Shown here: positions 17,887 through 28,011 of the stretch, in pieces | How the letters are laid out: each line of letters opens with the position of its first letter | Position numbering within the stretch: position 1 is the stretch's first letter | From: Bacillus sp. F19 | GTDB taxonomy: Bacteria; Bacillota; Bacilli; Bacillales; Bacillaceae | Length of the DNA: 64,000 bases | Assembly (NCBI GenBank): GCA_023823795.1 | Contig: CP085710.1 | Coordinates: 5,021,463 to 5,085,462, forward strand | Direction: 5' to 3' | The notes under the pieces: model-generated | Told to the model about the DNA's origin: nothing | What the model saw: only the letters and a program-made list of their open reading frames with translations | Database searches by the model: none | Program-made: the position numbers and the translations under genes

Positions 17887-20593
17887 TTATTTTAAACCTA
17901 ACTGACTTAACACCATATCCAACGTAACACCCTTATACGTATCTTTCGCTTTAGGGGCATTTGGAACAGAGTCATTTTGTAATCCATAGTTTTTAATTAC
18001 ATAGTCCATATCCTTTTTATCAACAGTGCCGTCGAAGTTCAAATCGGACCCTGATGTATTTTTACCCCAATTTTTTTGAAGTTCGATTGCATCTAATACA
18101 TCAATGACATGATCTTTATTAACATCTCCCGCTTTAGCTGGAGATAATAAGTAACCCATTCTTCTACCGATTGCTTCTCCTCGAGAGTCATACGATAATA
18201 CTAATGGCTTATACATCGTAAAATGACCTGGTACATCTACCTTAAGTGTATAAGCATTTTTATCAGCTTTCAGTCCATCAGCATTGTAGCTGCCGGATTT
18301 GTTTGTTAGAGGAGCTTCAGCAACTGTTGTTCCATCATAAGACGTGACTATAACTTTTGCACCAATAGTTCTATGGTCTAAAGCGTTGTTACGTTCGCCT
18401 GTTAAAGGATTCAACATTCCCTCAAATTGCATTGATCCCTCTAACCTTGAAAAAGTTGAATTCAGTTTAAAAGTCTCAATATACGTATAAACATTATTAG
18501 TTTGTACATTGGATTGATCAATGGTCGTTCCCTTCATCTCATTATCAAACCAGTTGATAGGCGAACTTTTCGAATACATATTAGATGTTTGTAAGTCGAA
18601 ATTTACTAACTGCATATCTTCTGGTAAAGCTTTAGTTCCTAAATAGTTAAATGTAATCGTATAATACTTATTTAAAGTATCTGATGTGGTTGTTACAGTT
18701 ACTTCTGCATTACCATATTGCTTCACTGCATCACTTACAACAACATTTTTAATGGTGCCATAGTCTCCATAGTGTTTCATTACCGGAATGGTAATCTTTG
18801 CCGTTTTTAAGTTTTTAATATTGTTCGAACGGAAGGAATAATTTACTGTTTCTCCAGTCGAAATAGATTGTTTATTTGCTTTTAAATAATAATATGGGGT
18901 AGTATCAGTAACAAAAGCAACCCGCAGCATTGCCGTAGCATCTGCAGTAAAGTTTCTCGCAGCATCCATAGCATAGAACTGAACTTTTAATGGTGTTGCT
19001 TGTTTTCTCACTAGGATTTGATCCTTGTAATCCCCATTTTTATCAGTGTAGATTGGCTCATATGGCCATGGTCCATTGTAAAAGGAAACAACTGAATTGT
19101 TTGATTGATCAACAGGAATACCTAAGCGCTTTGCCTCTTCTGCTTCAGGATCATTTACATTGATATTAAAGTCATATAAAAATTGTCCTTTTGTATCAAG
19201 CTGACTTAAATTATATTCAATCACTTTTTGATCTAACGAATCAAAGGTGGAGGTCATCGTTGGTTCTCCAACCTCGTAGATGAAAGCGGCTTCTTTAGTG
19301 AATGTTTTCCCTTGATTATTTGTACCAATCATTCTTAATTTGTATTGACCCGTTTTGGCAATGACAAATTGACTGTTAATCGGATTTTTCTTATCACCCG
19401 TATACGGGTAGTAAGCCCCTGCGAATCCGCTAGGATTACTTAATAGTTGGTTTTCATTCAATAATAGAGCATTGTAAGATCCAACTAAACCAAGATCTTC
19501 ACCTGTTTTAGCATCTTGTAATACCACATCTAAAGTCCTCATATGTGACTTTAATTGGAACTTAAATCCAAGGTAAGGAACTGCATTTTCTGGCCAAGCT
19601 GTATCACCAGAGTACATAGGATTAGTAATCGTAAATGTATCGATTCCTTCGTTTACTACTCGACCGCCAAATGGAATTTGGTAGGTTTCTGTTGGATCTT
19701 CATCATTTGTAAATACAATATATCCCTCATATGTTCCTTTTTCAGCTGTTTTAGGAATAGACAGATTAAATTTGATGACTCTCTGGCTATTTCCTTCTAT
19801 ATTGACTGAAGTTGGCCCATCTAATGTGACATTATTTAAAGCTGCATCCTTTGAGTCTCTTATTCCAGTTTGGAATTTCACATTTACATTAAATGTTTTA
19901 GCTTTTTCACTTCGATTATTTAACATGAAATTTCTAACTTCTGAAATATCCTGGTGTAGACGTTCTAGTCCATCATAAGGCGCATAATTCGCAACATTTG
20001 CTTCATCCGCTTTTAACTGTTCGCTATTCGCGGTAGGTGGGTCTATCGAAAATGTTGTATTGCTCCAAACTGATTTTACTGCTTTTGATTTTAATAGATT
20101 TTTAATTTGGTTAGCTGGCAGGCTCATCGATACACCATTAAATGCATGTTTATAGGAATGGTGAATCTTGTAATCTACCGCTTTATTTTTTTCGTCTGTT
20201 AAAATTTGTCCTAAATCCTGAGTGAAGGTTTCATGATTTTTGTACTAAACTTGCTGCTTCCTCTTCAGATAATGATTGACCCTCTGCAGCTGCCTCTATT
20301 TTGGCCACTTTAACAGGCTTATTGGCAAATTCCACAATAACTGATGTTTGTTTGTTTGACTGTAAGTCAATATCCGATGAAATTTGGAGTCCAGATGTTT
20401 CATTGGTAGAAAGTTCATGAAGAGCCGCTCTTTGTTCAGATGTTAAATTAGCAAGCAAATTTTCAGTATTCGAATAACTAACCGCTTTCGCAGTAGTTGG
20501 TACTTGTCCAATAGAACCTAAAATAAAGCTAGATGATAGAGCAGCAATAACTAAGCTTTTGACAATCCTACTTTTGCGTGCTTTTTTTTTCAT
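17887..20593 (-). pseudogene. degenerate Vpr-like protease lacking its catalytic domain (frameshifted)
   Basis: The locus encodes a signal peptide and an inhibitor-I9-type propeptide (ATG 20593, TTGGAGG ribosome binding site; MKKKARKSRIVKSLVIAALSS). The frame is then lost at about 20231-20240, where a run of five A would read on correctly with four (VQN-HETFTQDLGQIL). The second frame continues with KIHHSYKHAFNGVSMSLP, matching the propeptide end of the neighbouring 1464-residue protease (REYQHAFNGVAMTLP). It reaches YAPYDGLERLHQDI, equivalent to YIPLPGIEDLHGEDV just before the S8 domain of the neighbour. There it jumps straight to the Fn3-like region (NNRSEKAKTFNVNVKF), so the roughly 450-residue catalytic domain is absent. 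C-terminal Fn3-like modules and a dockerin-type repeat pair (DVNKDHVIDVLDA and DLNFDGTVDKKD) remain. Either a dead paralogue or, if the frameshift is an error, a secreted non-catalytic relative. Confidence 0.8.
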
Positions 20594-20725
20594 TTTTTTC
20601 CTCCAAGTCACTTTATTACATATGTAAGTGCCGATAGATAACGAAACGATTTTAAAAGATAGTTTTAGACCTCCTGCCCTTCGTTTTTCCCATAACAAAT
20701 TACTTATGTATTTATAACTATACAA

Positions 20726-21038
20726 AGTATTTTAAATATTGTAAATTGGGGGAAATTTAAATAAATGGTTATTCAAAAGAACGCATATTTCATTAGCATT
20801 TTTATGAAGTAAATAGTCAATTAATATCAAAATTTCAATAATTTCACAGAAATAAATTATAAAATTTGTGGTAAAAATAATTTTTTGAAATTTTTGTAAA
20901 AAAATAAGGACAAGCTTTACCTGCGATTCCCCCAATACCCTTCATGAAAATTTCAAGCTATTATATTTATTTTTCTGAATATTTAATATGAAAGAAGTCT
21001 TTTTTTATTTATTTTGAGAAAAACAGGGGGTTATAAAG
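20726..21038. other. AT-rich intergenic region with a G-run motif
   Basis: No gene seen. It contains TTGGGGGAAATTT at about 20746-20758 and a CCCCC run near 20931. Similar G-run elements occur upstream of the intact protease paralogue (28120-28170, 28222). A promoter for the protease locus must lie here, but no clear -35/-10 pair stands out in the AT-rich background. Confidence 0.4.
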
Positions 21039-21128
21039 ATGAAAGGATTATGGAGAAAAATTTTTCAAGCTACAAATGTGCTTACATTAGCCAGTAGTAG
21101 TATTTTGGGAACTTCCGTGATTAAATAG
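21039..21128 (+). CDS. 29-residue open frame, signal-peptide-like
   Basis: ATG at 21039 is preceded at normal distance by AGGGGG. The peptide has a basic start (MKGLWRKIF) and a hydrophobic, Ser-rich stretch (LTLASSSILG), then stops. It could be a short secreted or membrane peptide. More likely it is the surviving N-terminus of a truncated exported protein, as the DNA beyond it belongs to an unrelated gene fragment on the other strand. Confidence 0.35.
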   Translation: MKGLWRKIFQATNVLTLASSSILGTSVIK

Positions 21129-21216
21129 ATTCCTTTATCCATCATTGCTTCTCCATTAAGGTATACCCTAGTGCCATTACACCCCCTCCTTCAATTTGTC
21201 CCTGATACCCAATAGG
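21122..21216 (-). pseudogene. fragment of xanthine dehydrogenase molybdopterin subunit
   Basis: The minus strand encodes GYQGQIEGGGVMALGYTLME and, one base shifted, EAMMDKGIYL. This resembles the conserved QIEGG-GxALxE block near the C-terminus of xanthine dehydrogenase/aldehyde oxidase large subunits. Restoring one A after ATGGA rejoins the frames. Both ends are cut: by csaA on one side and by the 29-residue frame on the other. Only about 30 residues remain. Confidence 0.55.
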
Positions 21217-21223
21217 GCATGTA

Positions 21224-21556
21224 TTATGAGATTCTTGTTCCATTACTAATGAGTTCATCGGGCTTTAAAAGAACAACATCCCCCTCTTCCGGAACCCCAC
21301 CTATTACCAATACCTCAGATTTAAACCCCGCAATACGCATTGGCGGAAAATTAACTACGCCTACCACTTGACGTCCACAAAGTTGTTCAGGATCATATCT
21401 ACGTGTAATTTGAGCGGAAGAATGTTTTATGCCAATCTCTTCTCCAAAATCAATTTCTAGTTTTATAGCAGGTATTCTTGCTTCAGGAAAAGATGTTGCA
21501 TTGATGACCGTGCCAACACGAATATCTAGTTTTAGAAAGTCTTCAATATTTGCCAT
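21224..21556 (-). CDS. csaA: CsaA, tRNA-binding-domain export chaperone
   Basis: 110 residues forming a single EMAP-II/tRNA-binding OB fold: [15 protein letters not shown] at the start, [41 protein letters not shown] in the middle. CsaA of B. subtilis is a dimer that binds exported preproteins and SecA. Length matches. It is 38 bases downstream of the EamA exporter gene in the same direction and may be cotranscribed. Confidence 0.92.
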   Translation of the reverse strand: MANIEDFLKLDIRVGTVINATSFPEARIPAIKLEIDFGEEIGIKHSSAQITRRYDPEQLCGRQVVGVVNFPPMRIAGFKSEVLVIGGVPEEGDVVLLKPDELISNGTRIS

Positions 21557-21593
21557 ACTGATCTAACCACCTTTTTACAATTTCCAATATCAC

Positions 21594-22490
21594 TCATTTC
21601 TGAGTTACCCTCAGTTCCTTTTCGCTGCCAGAATTTTTAGACGACCATATTAATATTCCGATTCCTAGCATTAAGAGGAAAATCCCTAACCATGAAGTTA
21701 TATTTAAGTTTTCGCCTAATATGAAAACTCCTAATAATGCTGCTGTTAACGGTTCTGCTAACGCAAGTGTAACTGCAGTTGATGAAGAGACATGGATAAG
21801 ACCTTTGGCAAAAAGGAAATATGCTATCCCAGTCGCCATCATCCCAAGTTGAAGACTTACACTCACACCTCGAAAACTCGTTATCCAAGACATGTCAAAA
21901 ACAAATAAAAATGGAGATAAACAGATTGCACTAAGAGTGAAAACGACTGCTACTACTGATAATGACGAATGGTTTTCAACTAAAGTTCTACTTATAAGAG
22001 TATAACTAGCAAAGGATAACCCAGCCCCAAGAGCCATTATTATTCCAACAGGGTCTACATATACTGATTCTTTATTGTCAAAGAGCATTAGACAACCTAA
22101 TATTGATAGGAAAGTAGAGTACCACCAAACTTTTGATGGACGAATCTTTAAATATAACCATTCTATGAGACCTGATAAAATAGGTGCACTCCCAATTGCT
22201 ACCCCTGTCCCAATGGCCACTCCCGTAATCGAAACTGCCGAGAAAAATAATGGCTGATACAATGCCATACTTAAAGAAGCCATTATCGTTGTCTTGATTG
22301 GCCAATTTTTAAAGTTGAATTTCCCTATTATCAGAACAATTAATACTAAAAATATACCTCCTACCGCTAAGCGAGTAGCCCCAATAGCAATCGGGTGTGC
22401 TGTTTCCGGCGCAAGTGCCTGAGTTGTACCCGTGGTCCCCCAAAGTATTGCTGCAAGTAATATTAAAAAAGGAGACAATTTTCCCTTCAT
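21594..22490 (-). CDS. EamA/DMT-family transporter
   Basis: 298 residues with ten hydrophobic segments and two EamA repeats (LLAAILWGTTGTTQALAP in the first, GLSFASYTLISRTLVENHS opening the second). I start at ATG 22490, where GAGGTGAGC is well placed; 26 further upstream codons are hydrophobic but lack a ribosome binding site. DMT exporters move amino acids, nucleosides or drugs; substrate not known. The AraC-type regulator next to it (same strand, upstream) is the likely controller. Confidence 0.88.
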   Translation of the reverse strand: MKGKLSPFLILLAAILWGTTGTTQALAPETAHPIAIGATRLAVGGIFLVLIVLIIGKFNFKNWPIKTTIMASLSMALYQPLFFSAVSITGVAIGTGVAIGSAPILSGLIEWLYLKIRPSKVWWYSTFLSILGCLMLFDNKESVYVDPVGIIMALGAGLSFASYTLISRTLVENHSSLSVVAVVFTLSAICLSPFLFVFDMSWITSFRGVSVSLQLGMMATGIAYFLFAKGLIHVSSSTAVTLALAEPLTAALLGVFILGENLNITSWLGIFLLMLGIGILIWSSKNSGSEKELRVTQK

Positions 22491-22582
22491 TTTGCTCACC
22501 TCAATAAAAAAGATAAAAAGAATATTCAAACTTATAATAGAAAATTCCTTAAAAATTTTCTTTACCAAGTTTAATATCCTTT

Positions 22583-23284
22583 TTATCCATTATTAAGAAT
22601 TCTATATTTTTGTGGAGATATTCCCTCACAACTAACAAACCACCTTGTAAACGATGAAGAATTCTCAAAACCTAATTCCTCACTAATCCTCGACATGGAC
22701 CATACTGTTGAATTTAATAGATGTTTAGCCTCTTTCAAACGCAGTTCAGATATATAAACTTTTAGGCTTTTCCCGGTTTTTTTCTTAAACCATGCAGAAT
22801 AATATACTGGATGGTAATGCTCCATTTTTGCTAAAGTTTCTAATCTAATTGGCTCCTTATAATTTTTATGAATATATTCAATAGAAGGGGGTTTAGAGAT
22901 TTGAAGTTTGTTGGTCACATATCTAGTCAAATCTACTAAGGAGGATATGTTCTCCTGACTCTTCGCCTCTTCCAATAGCAAATAACGGATAGAAGCCCAT
23001 TGTTTATCCAACTGTATATACATGCTGCTTGTATTCTCTGGTAAATATTGTATTGGAATATCTAAGATTAAAAATTCATTTCTGTCTTTGGATCGGTAGT
23101 TATGATCAAACTTTGGAGGAAGATAAAAACAGTAATCTGAGTTAAGATTTATCTCTTGCCACTTCGTTTGTATATCTAAGGTGCCTTGTAATGGAAAAAG
23201 AAATTGGCCAAACTCATGTTGGTGAGATTTAAACTCTCTAGAATAGGACCTTTTCTCACAAGTTACTTGGTTGACACTTTCCAT
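22583..23284 (-). CDS. AraC-family transcriptional regulator
   Basis: 233 residues. The N-terminal part is a cupin-like sensor (SHQHEFGQFLFPLQGTLDI, DYCFYLPPKFDHNYRS). The C-terminal 100 residues contain two helix-turn-helix motifs (IRLETLAKMEHYHPVYYSAWFKKKTGKSL and SMSRISEELGFENSSSFTRWF), the AraC/XylS signature. The ribosome binding site is AGGGGGGAG. It precedes the EamA exporter by 92 bases in the same orientation. Confidence 0.9.
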   Translation of the reverse strand: MESVNQVTCEKRSYSREFKSHQHEFGQFLFPLQGTLDIQTKWQEINLNSDYCFYLPPKFDHNYRSKDRNEFLILDIPIQYLPENTSSMYIQLDKQWASIRYLLLEEAKSQENISSLVDLTRYVTNKLQISKPPSIEYIHKNYKEPIRLETLAKMEHYHPVYYSAWFKKKTGKSLKVYISELRLKEAKHLLNSTVWSMSRISEELGFENSSSFTRWFVSCEGISPQKYRILNNG

Positions 23285-23431
23285 TTTACTCCCCCCTTAA
23301 TCTTACTTTAGATATATTATAATTCTAAACAAAGATCTAAATAAAGAATTTGCAAAAAAAGGGAGCACGAATTGATTTAAATCTTGTTTAGGATTTCTTT
23401 TCCGATAACAACTTCAACCCTCTGCTAACCA

Positions 23432-23480
23432 CTATTTGTGATACGGTTCACCGCAACTAATCTAAATGAGGTTAATAAAC
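23432..23480 (-). repeat. rlmH 3'-end-like repeat (putative att site, internal)
   Basis: On the minus strand it reads TGCGGTGAACCGTATCACAA then ATAG, in frame GEPYHK-stop, in DNA with no rlmH gene. Similarity to rlmH extends about 48 bases upstream (CAAGTTTATTAACC versus CAGGTTTATCGGGC), with one extra base and internal stops. It looks like a decayed copy of the last 16 codons. Same orientation as rlmH. Confidence 0.7.
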
Positions 23481-23484
23481 TTGA

Positions 23485-23576
23485 TTACTATCATATTCTA
23501 CATCATTTTTATTAGTAAAAAGAATCACTTAAAATCCTTTCCACGTTCTAGCGGATATCTTAATCAATAAAAAATA
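23485..23576. other. intergenic DNA beside the internal att-like repeat
   Basis: Together with 23285-23431 this is noncoding sequence between the AraC gene and the protease terminator. I see nothing recognisable apart from the rlmH-like repeat. Confidence 0.4.
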
Positions 23577-23577
23577 A

Positions 23578-23607
23578 CAAATGCCAAGACGTTGCCTTGG
23601 CATTTGT
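23578..23607 (-). terminator. rho-independent terminator of the subtilisin gene
   Basis: AAATGCCAAG and CTTGGCATTT arms; on the minus strand it is followed by a T-rich stretch. Confidence 0.85.
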
Positions 23608-23616
23608 TTGCTTCTG

Positions 23617-26600
23617 TTACTTTTTCGGTTCAAGACCGATTGCACGTAAGTAGTCTTCTAATCCTTTATTGCCGTGTTTTTCTTTTGGTTTTTTATTTTT
23701 TGGAGCATCAGGTCCTACTCGTAAGAAGTTCTTTTCAATGAAGCGAACATCTATTTCGTCAACAATACCGTCTTGATTTAAGTCTTCTTCCTTATGATCC
23801 TTTCCGTAAAAAGCAACCACTTGGATGACATCAGAAATATCAATCATTTTATCGCCATTCACATCTCCCGCAGCAGCTGTAGGCTGTTTTGCCGCAGCGA
23901 ATACATACCGTCCAATATCCTCGCCCCAAGTCGTTTTTGTACCTAAATTCACTTTTTGAATGCTCTTTAAATGTCCAGGAGCTTCAACAACAATATCGTA
24001 TGGTTCTTTTGAATACGGGATATTTTTCACACTGAAAAATCCTTGTGCTTGGTCAACTGTTCCTGGATATTTCACTCCGTTAGAATCCTGCGCGTATACT
24101 TTTGCTCCAACCTTAGTTAAATCTTTAGTCGATTGACCGCTGAATCCTTCAAGGCGCATATATGAATTAACCCATGAATGCTTTGGAATAATTTTATAGC
24201 TGTCAATTTGGTTGAACAGAGTCATTTTTGTTGGTTCAGACTCTCCAAACTTCGTGTAGCTGAAATCTTTCGTATTTTCTTCTCCGTCCATAGTATCCCA
24301 TAGAATATAGAAATGATCGTCTACTAGCTTAAACGTTACATCAAGGAACGGGCTGTCCCCGCTAAATCCTTGAAATCCATTTCCGCTTATATGAGCTCCT
24401 ACGTTAACGCTCTTTTTAGACCAGGTATAAACTGGGTGCTCCTTTACGACTGGTTGGTCTACAGTTACAGTTAAGCCTTTGTCTTGTGCATATTGTTGGA
24501 ACTCTTTATTCACTTTTACATCTAAAAATTCAAAATTCTTATAAAAACCAAGATCGTACGTACCTGACATAAGTTTCTCAACATTGTTCAAACTTAACGT
24601 CATTGTTAACGTATCGTTTTTATAGACTTTTTCTTTATCGTAGGTCGGCACTACATAAGGCGTACCTTCCTTAACAAAGGCATACGGATAGAATTCATTT
24701 AATAAATGGGCGTTTGTAGCCTTATCCATTGGGAATAAAATAACGGTTGCAGGCCCATTCTCAATGTCTTTCTTCTCAATACCAAATTTCACGTCTCCGT
24801 TCGCTTCAACAGGAAAATCTCCATCTGGGAATACTTTCTGATTTAGATAATACCAAAGTGTGTTCGAAGACTGTGTCATGCCAAGTGGTGCTAATTGTTT
24901 TGTGCCTTCATCGTATAGATTTGCATGAACCCAAAATGCGTTATGAGCTTCACCGTTAAGTGTTTCTTGTGTAAAGTCTGAATCTTTTAACTCATACACC
25001 TTACCTGGAGCTTTATCTTTAAAGGTAAGCTTAGGTAATGTATTGTCAACAACAAATATTTGCTCTTTCTCGTAAGTTTTACCGTCAGCATCTACTGCTC
25101 TAAACTTCAGTGTATATTGACCTTCTGGTAATACTGATTGTGGTAGGTTAATATCCGTTATCTCATCTTTCGGATCTCCAATAAACGGATAGTAAGAAGC
25201 GCCATAGCTTATAAATAAATCTTGGTCTATCGGTGCTGTTGCAGCATCGATAGGTGTTGGACTTGTGCTTCCTAGTGCACGACCGTCTTTGTCATAGATA
25301 ATCGCTCGAACATTTTTCATCGGGCTATTTATTTTGAATTTCAAAAATCTCGTAGGACCCGCCATAAATGGATGTACAGGATTCCATAACACGTTGCTGA
25401 TGGCTGGACTATCCGTTTCAATACTTTCAATCCCTTTATCAACTGCACGAACAGCGAACGGCACACGATAGCTTTCTTGTGGATTTGCATGATTGACAAT
25501 ATTCACATAACCTTCGTATCTGCCCGTTTTTGCTGTTCCTGGTACACGAATCGTCGCTGTTAAATCAGCCGATTGTCCCGGTTCAACAGTAACCGACTGA
25601 GCAGATGCCGTCATTTCTACCTTATTGGACACTGCGTCAAGAACACCACTTTTAGCCTTGGAATATTCATAACTGATATCAAAAGCTTTTTGCCCGGTTC
25701 CGTTATTTTTAATAACCATTTTACGACTGTCTTCATTCGTATCGTTTTCTTTTTTATAAATCGTACCATAAGCAATTGAACCTGTTTCTTCGTCAATCGT
25801 AACAAGATTGCCATTATTATCCCTATTTTGCGTCTTGTCCATAACTTTAACAGATACATCTGCATGAACGGATTCTTTTACATCGACTAATCCTGCTCCT
25901 ACTTCATATACAGAATAATCGCCAGTTAATTTATCTGATGTATTCATTAACGCCGCTTTCACATCAAACGGAGTGTAGTCTGGATGTGCTTGTAAAATAA
26001 GAGCAGCCATACCAGCTACATGAGGCGATGCCATTGACGTTCCAGAAATACGTGCGTATGCAGTCGAATAGTCGATTCCATCTTCTGGACTATGAACGTA
26101 TTCCGGATAAGTGGAATAGACAGATACACCAGGTGCTACTACATCAGGTTTGATGTCATAGTTCTTCGTAACAGGTCCTCTTGAGCTGAAGCCCGCTAGA
26201 TGATTTCCTTCTGTTACAACTGAACCAACATTACTAAAAGTAATGGAAGAAGATTCTGATGCTGCTTTTAAACGCTCTCCATCTGCTTTCGTTATACGGA
26301 AAGCAGGGATGAAATTGGTTTCATTAGCCAGATAACTGTCGATTTCGCCATCGACATTGTTATACACAATCACAGCGGCTGCTCCCGCTTTTTTAGCATT
26401 GACCACCTTTTCGGCTAACGCGTACGCTCCACGCTGAATTAAAGCTACTTTTCCTGTTAAGTCAATTGGTTGACCATTTGCATCTTTAAAATCGTTCTCC
26501 CCACCTAAACCAACATAGACCACAGGATACGATTTGTTCACTAACGTTTCTAAATGATCATGATAACCTTTACCCAACAGCTTCATGTTGTTGAACGTTT

Positions 26601-28011
26601 CACTGCCAACGGTCGCTGATGCTGTAGGAATGCCCATTGGGAAGTCGCTTGCTCCAACTGTAATAGCAAACGCTGCTGTTCCTGGAGAACCAAGCGTTTT
26701 CTCACCCGGTCCTGAGTTACCTGCTGCTACTGTACATGTCACACCAGCAAGTGTAGCATTATTAATAGCAATGGATTCTGGCATTAACGGATCGTTTACG
26801 GGAGCACCCAAAGACAAGTTAATAACGTCCATTCCATCTTGTACAGCTTTATCGATACCTGCAATAATATCAGTAGACCATCCGCTCCCCCATGGACCTA
26901 ACACGCGGTAACTATATAAATCAACATCAGGCGCTACACCTAAAGACGGAAAATCAACACTATTTTCCCCTTGACCTGCAATCGTACCTGATACGTGAGT
27001 ACCGTGAGACGTATAATATGAACCGTTAGGATCAGTCGGCTTTCCTGCATTTACCCAATCTTGATACGTCGTTTCGGTTGGATCAGCATCATTATCGACA
27101 AAATCCCATCCCTTTACAGTTGCCGGATCAATAGTCGTTGAATCTTCTCCATCTTTTTTACGATATCCTTTATATGCGTCCGTTAAATCCGGATGCTTAT
27201 AATCAATACCTGTATCAAGGACGCCAACTTTAATTCCTGCACCCTTAACGTCTTCTCCATGCAAATCTTCAATACCTGGAAGAGGAATATAATTCTCTTT
27301 CAACGTCTTGGTAGAAGTATTTTGCGCAGACACACTGAGCTTCTCTGATAACGATGTCGTTGTGGTCGATTTTCCATTACTAGCTGTCAAATCATTCGTA
27401 TTGGAACCTTCTGGTCCGACTGGATCAATTTTTACAGCGCGATCTGCAAAAATTTGGCTTACTAAGCCAGACTCTAATAGTTTTTCCACATCTGTTCCTG
27501 GGAGCGTCATCGCTACTCCGTTAAACGCGTGCTGGTATTCTCTAGTAATCTTAATTTCTGGTTGTGAAGCAGGAGTAGACGGAGTGATGGCATTAACTCC
27601 TGCTTTTTGTTGCTCCATTCCTTGAACAAACTCTTTAAACTTTTTATGATTATCCTTTACCTTTTTAGTAGCTTCTTTCAACGAAATCTCGTTTCCATCT
27701 ATTTGCTGCTGAATGACTGCTACTTCTGCTGGAGCTTGTTTAAATTGTACAATAACGCGAACTTGCTCTGAGCTGTTGACGTTGATTTGTGGTGAAATTT
27801 TTATTTCACTCTCAGTGCTAATTTTATTCATTGCCTCAATCTGTTCAGGCGTTAAATGATATGTCCCTGTTTGAGAACGACTTGGAATCGGACCTTGAAT
27901 CGCGCTTTGGATTTGGTCATCAGCCAAAACCTTAAATGGAACGATAGAAGACATCAAAATACAACTAATTGCTGTATTAGCAACTATTTTTTTAAACTTA
28001 TTTTTCCCCAA
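23617..28011 (-). CDS. Vpr-like S8 serine protease with PA, Fn3-like and dockerin domains
   Basis: 1464 residues, secreted. Signal peptide about 1-31 (start TTG, AGGAGGAG upstream). Inhibitor-I9-type propeptide about 80-195. Subtilisin domain about 255-715 with the catalytic triad Asp266 (VGVLDTGID), His336 (SHGTHVSGT) and Ser659 (SGTSMASPHVAG), plus oxyanion Asn432 (AAGNSGPG). A protease-associated domain is inserted at about 475-600 (VALIQRGAYALAEKVVNAKKAGAAAVIVYNN), the Vpr layout. Several Fn3-like modules follow. The C-terminus has a dockerin-type pair of Ca-binding loops (DVNGDKMIDISD, DLNQDGIVDEID). Much longer than B. subtilis Vpr (about 800). Likely an extracellular protease for peptide scavenging. 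A decayed paralogue lies 3 kb away. Confidence 0.93.
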   Translation of the reverse strand: MGKNKFKKIVANTAISCILMSSIVPFKVLADDQIQSAIQGPIPSRSQTGTYHLTPEQIEAMNKISTESEIKISPQINVNSSEQVRVIVQFKQAPAEVAVIQQQIDGNEISLKEATKKVKDNHKKFKEFVQGMEQQKAGVNAITPSTPASQPEIKITREYQHAFNGVAMTLPGTDVEKLLESGLVSQIFADRAVKIDPVGPEGSNTNDLTASNGKSTTTTSLSEKLSVSAQNTSTKTLKENYIPLPGIEDLHGEDVKGAGIKVGVLDTGIDYKHPDLTDAYKGYRKKDGEDSTTIDPATVKGWDFVDNDADPTETTYQDWVNAGKPTDPNGSYYTSHGTHVSGTIAGQGENSVDFPSLGVAPDVDLYSYRVLGPWGSGWSTDIIAGIDKAVQDGMDVINLSLGAPVNDPLMPESIAINNATLAGVTCTVAAGNSGPGEKTLGSPGTAAFAITVGASDFPMGIPTASATVGSETFNNMKLLGKGYHDHLETLVNKSYPVVYVGLGGENDFKDANGQPIDLTGKVALIQRGAYALAEKVVNAKKAGAAAVIVYNNVDGEIDSYLANETNFIPAFRITKADGERLKAASESSSITFSNVGSVVTEGNHLAGFSSRGPVTKNYDIKPDVVAPGVSVYSTYPEYVHSPEDGIDYSTAYARISGTSMASPHVAGMAALILQAHPDYTPFDVKAALMNTSDKLTGDYSVYEVGAGLVDVKESVHADVSVKVMDKTQNRDNNGNLVTIDEETGSIAYGTIYKKENDTNEDSRKMVIKNNGTGQKAFDISYEYSKAKSGVLDAVSNKVEMTASAQSVTVEPGQSADLTATIRVPGTAKTGRYEGYVNIVNHANPQESYRVPFAVRAVDKGIESIETDSPAISNVLWNPVHPFMAGPTRFLKFKINSPMKNVRAIIYDKDGRALGSTSPTPIDAATAPIDQDLFISYGASYYPFIGDPKDEITDINLPQSVLPEGQYTLKFRAVDADGKTYEKEQIFVVDNTLPKLTFKDKAPGKVYELKDSDFTQETLNGEAHNAFWVHANLYDEGTKQLAPLGMTQSSNTLWYYLNQKVFPDGDFPVEANGDVKFGIEKKDIENGPATVILFPMDKATNAHLLNEFYPYAFVKEGTPYVVPTYDKEKVYKNDTLTMTLSLNNVEKLMSGTYDLGFYKNFEFLDVKVNKEFQQYAQDKGLTVTVDQPVVKEHPVYTWSKKSVNVGAHISGNGFQGFSGDSPFLDVTFKLVDDHFYILWDTMDGEENTKDFSYTKFGESEPTKMTLFNQIDSYKIIPKHSWVNSYMRLEGFSGQSTKDLTKVGAKVYAQDSNGVKYPGTVDQAQGFFSVKNIPYSKEPYDIVVEAPGHLKSIQKVNLGTKTTWGEDIGRYVFAAAKQPTAAAGDVNGDKMIDISDVIQVVAFYGKDHKEEDLNQDGIVDEIDVRFIEKNFLRVGPDAPKNKKPKEKHGNKGLEDYLRAIGLEPKK

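Noticed and set aside
26585-26911. Open frame opposite the subtilisin gene
   Set aside because: Mirrors the codon bias of the catalytic domain on the other strand; no family features.
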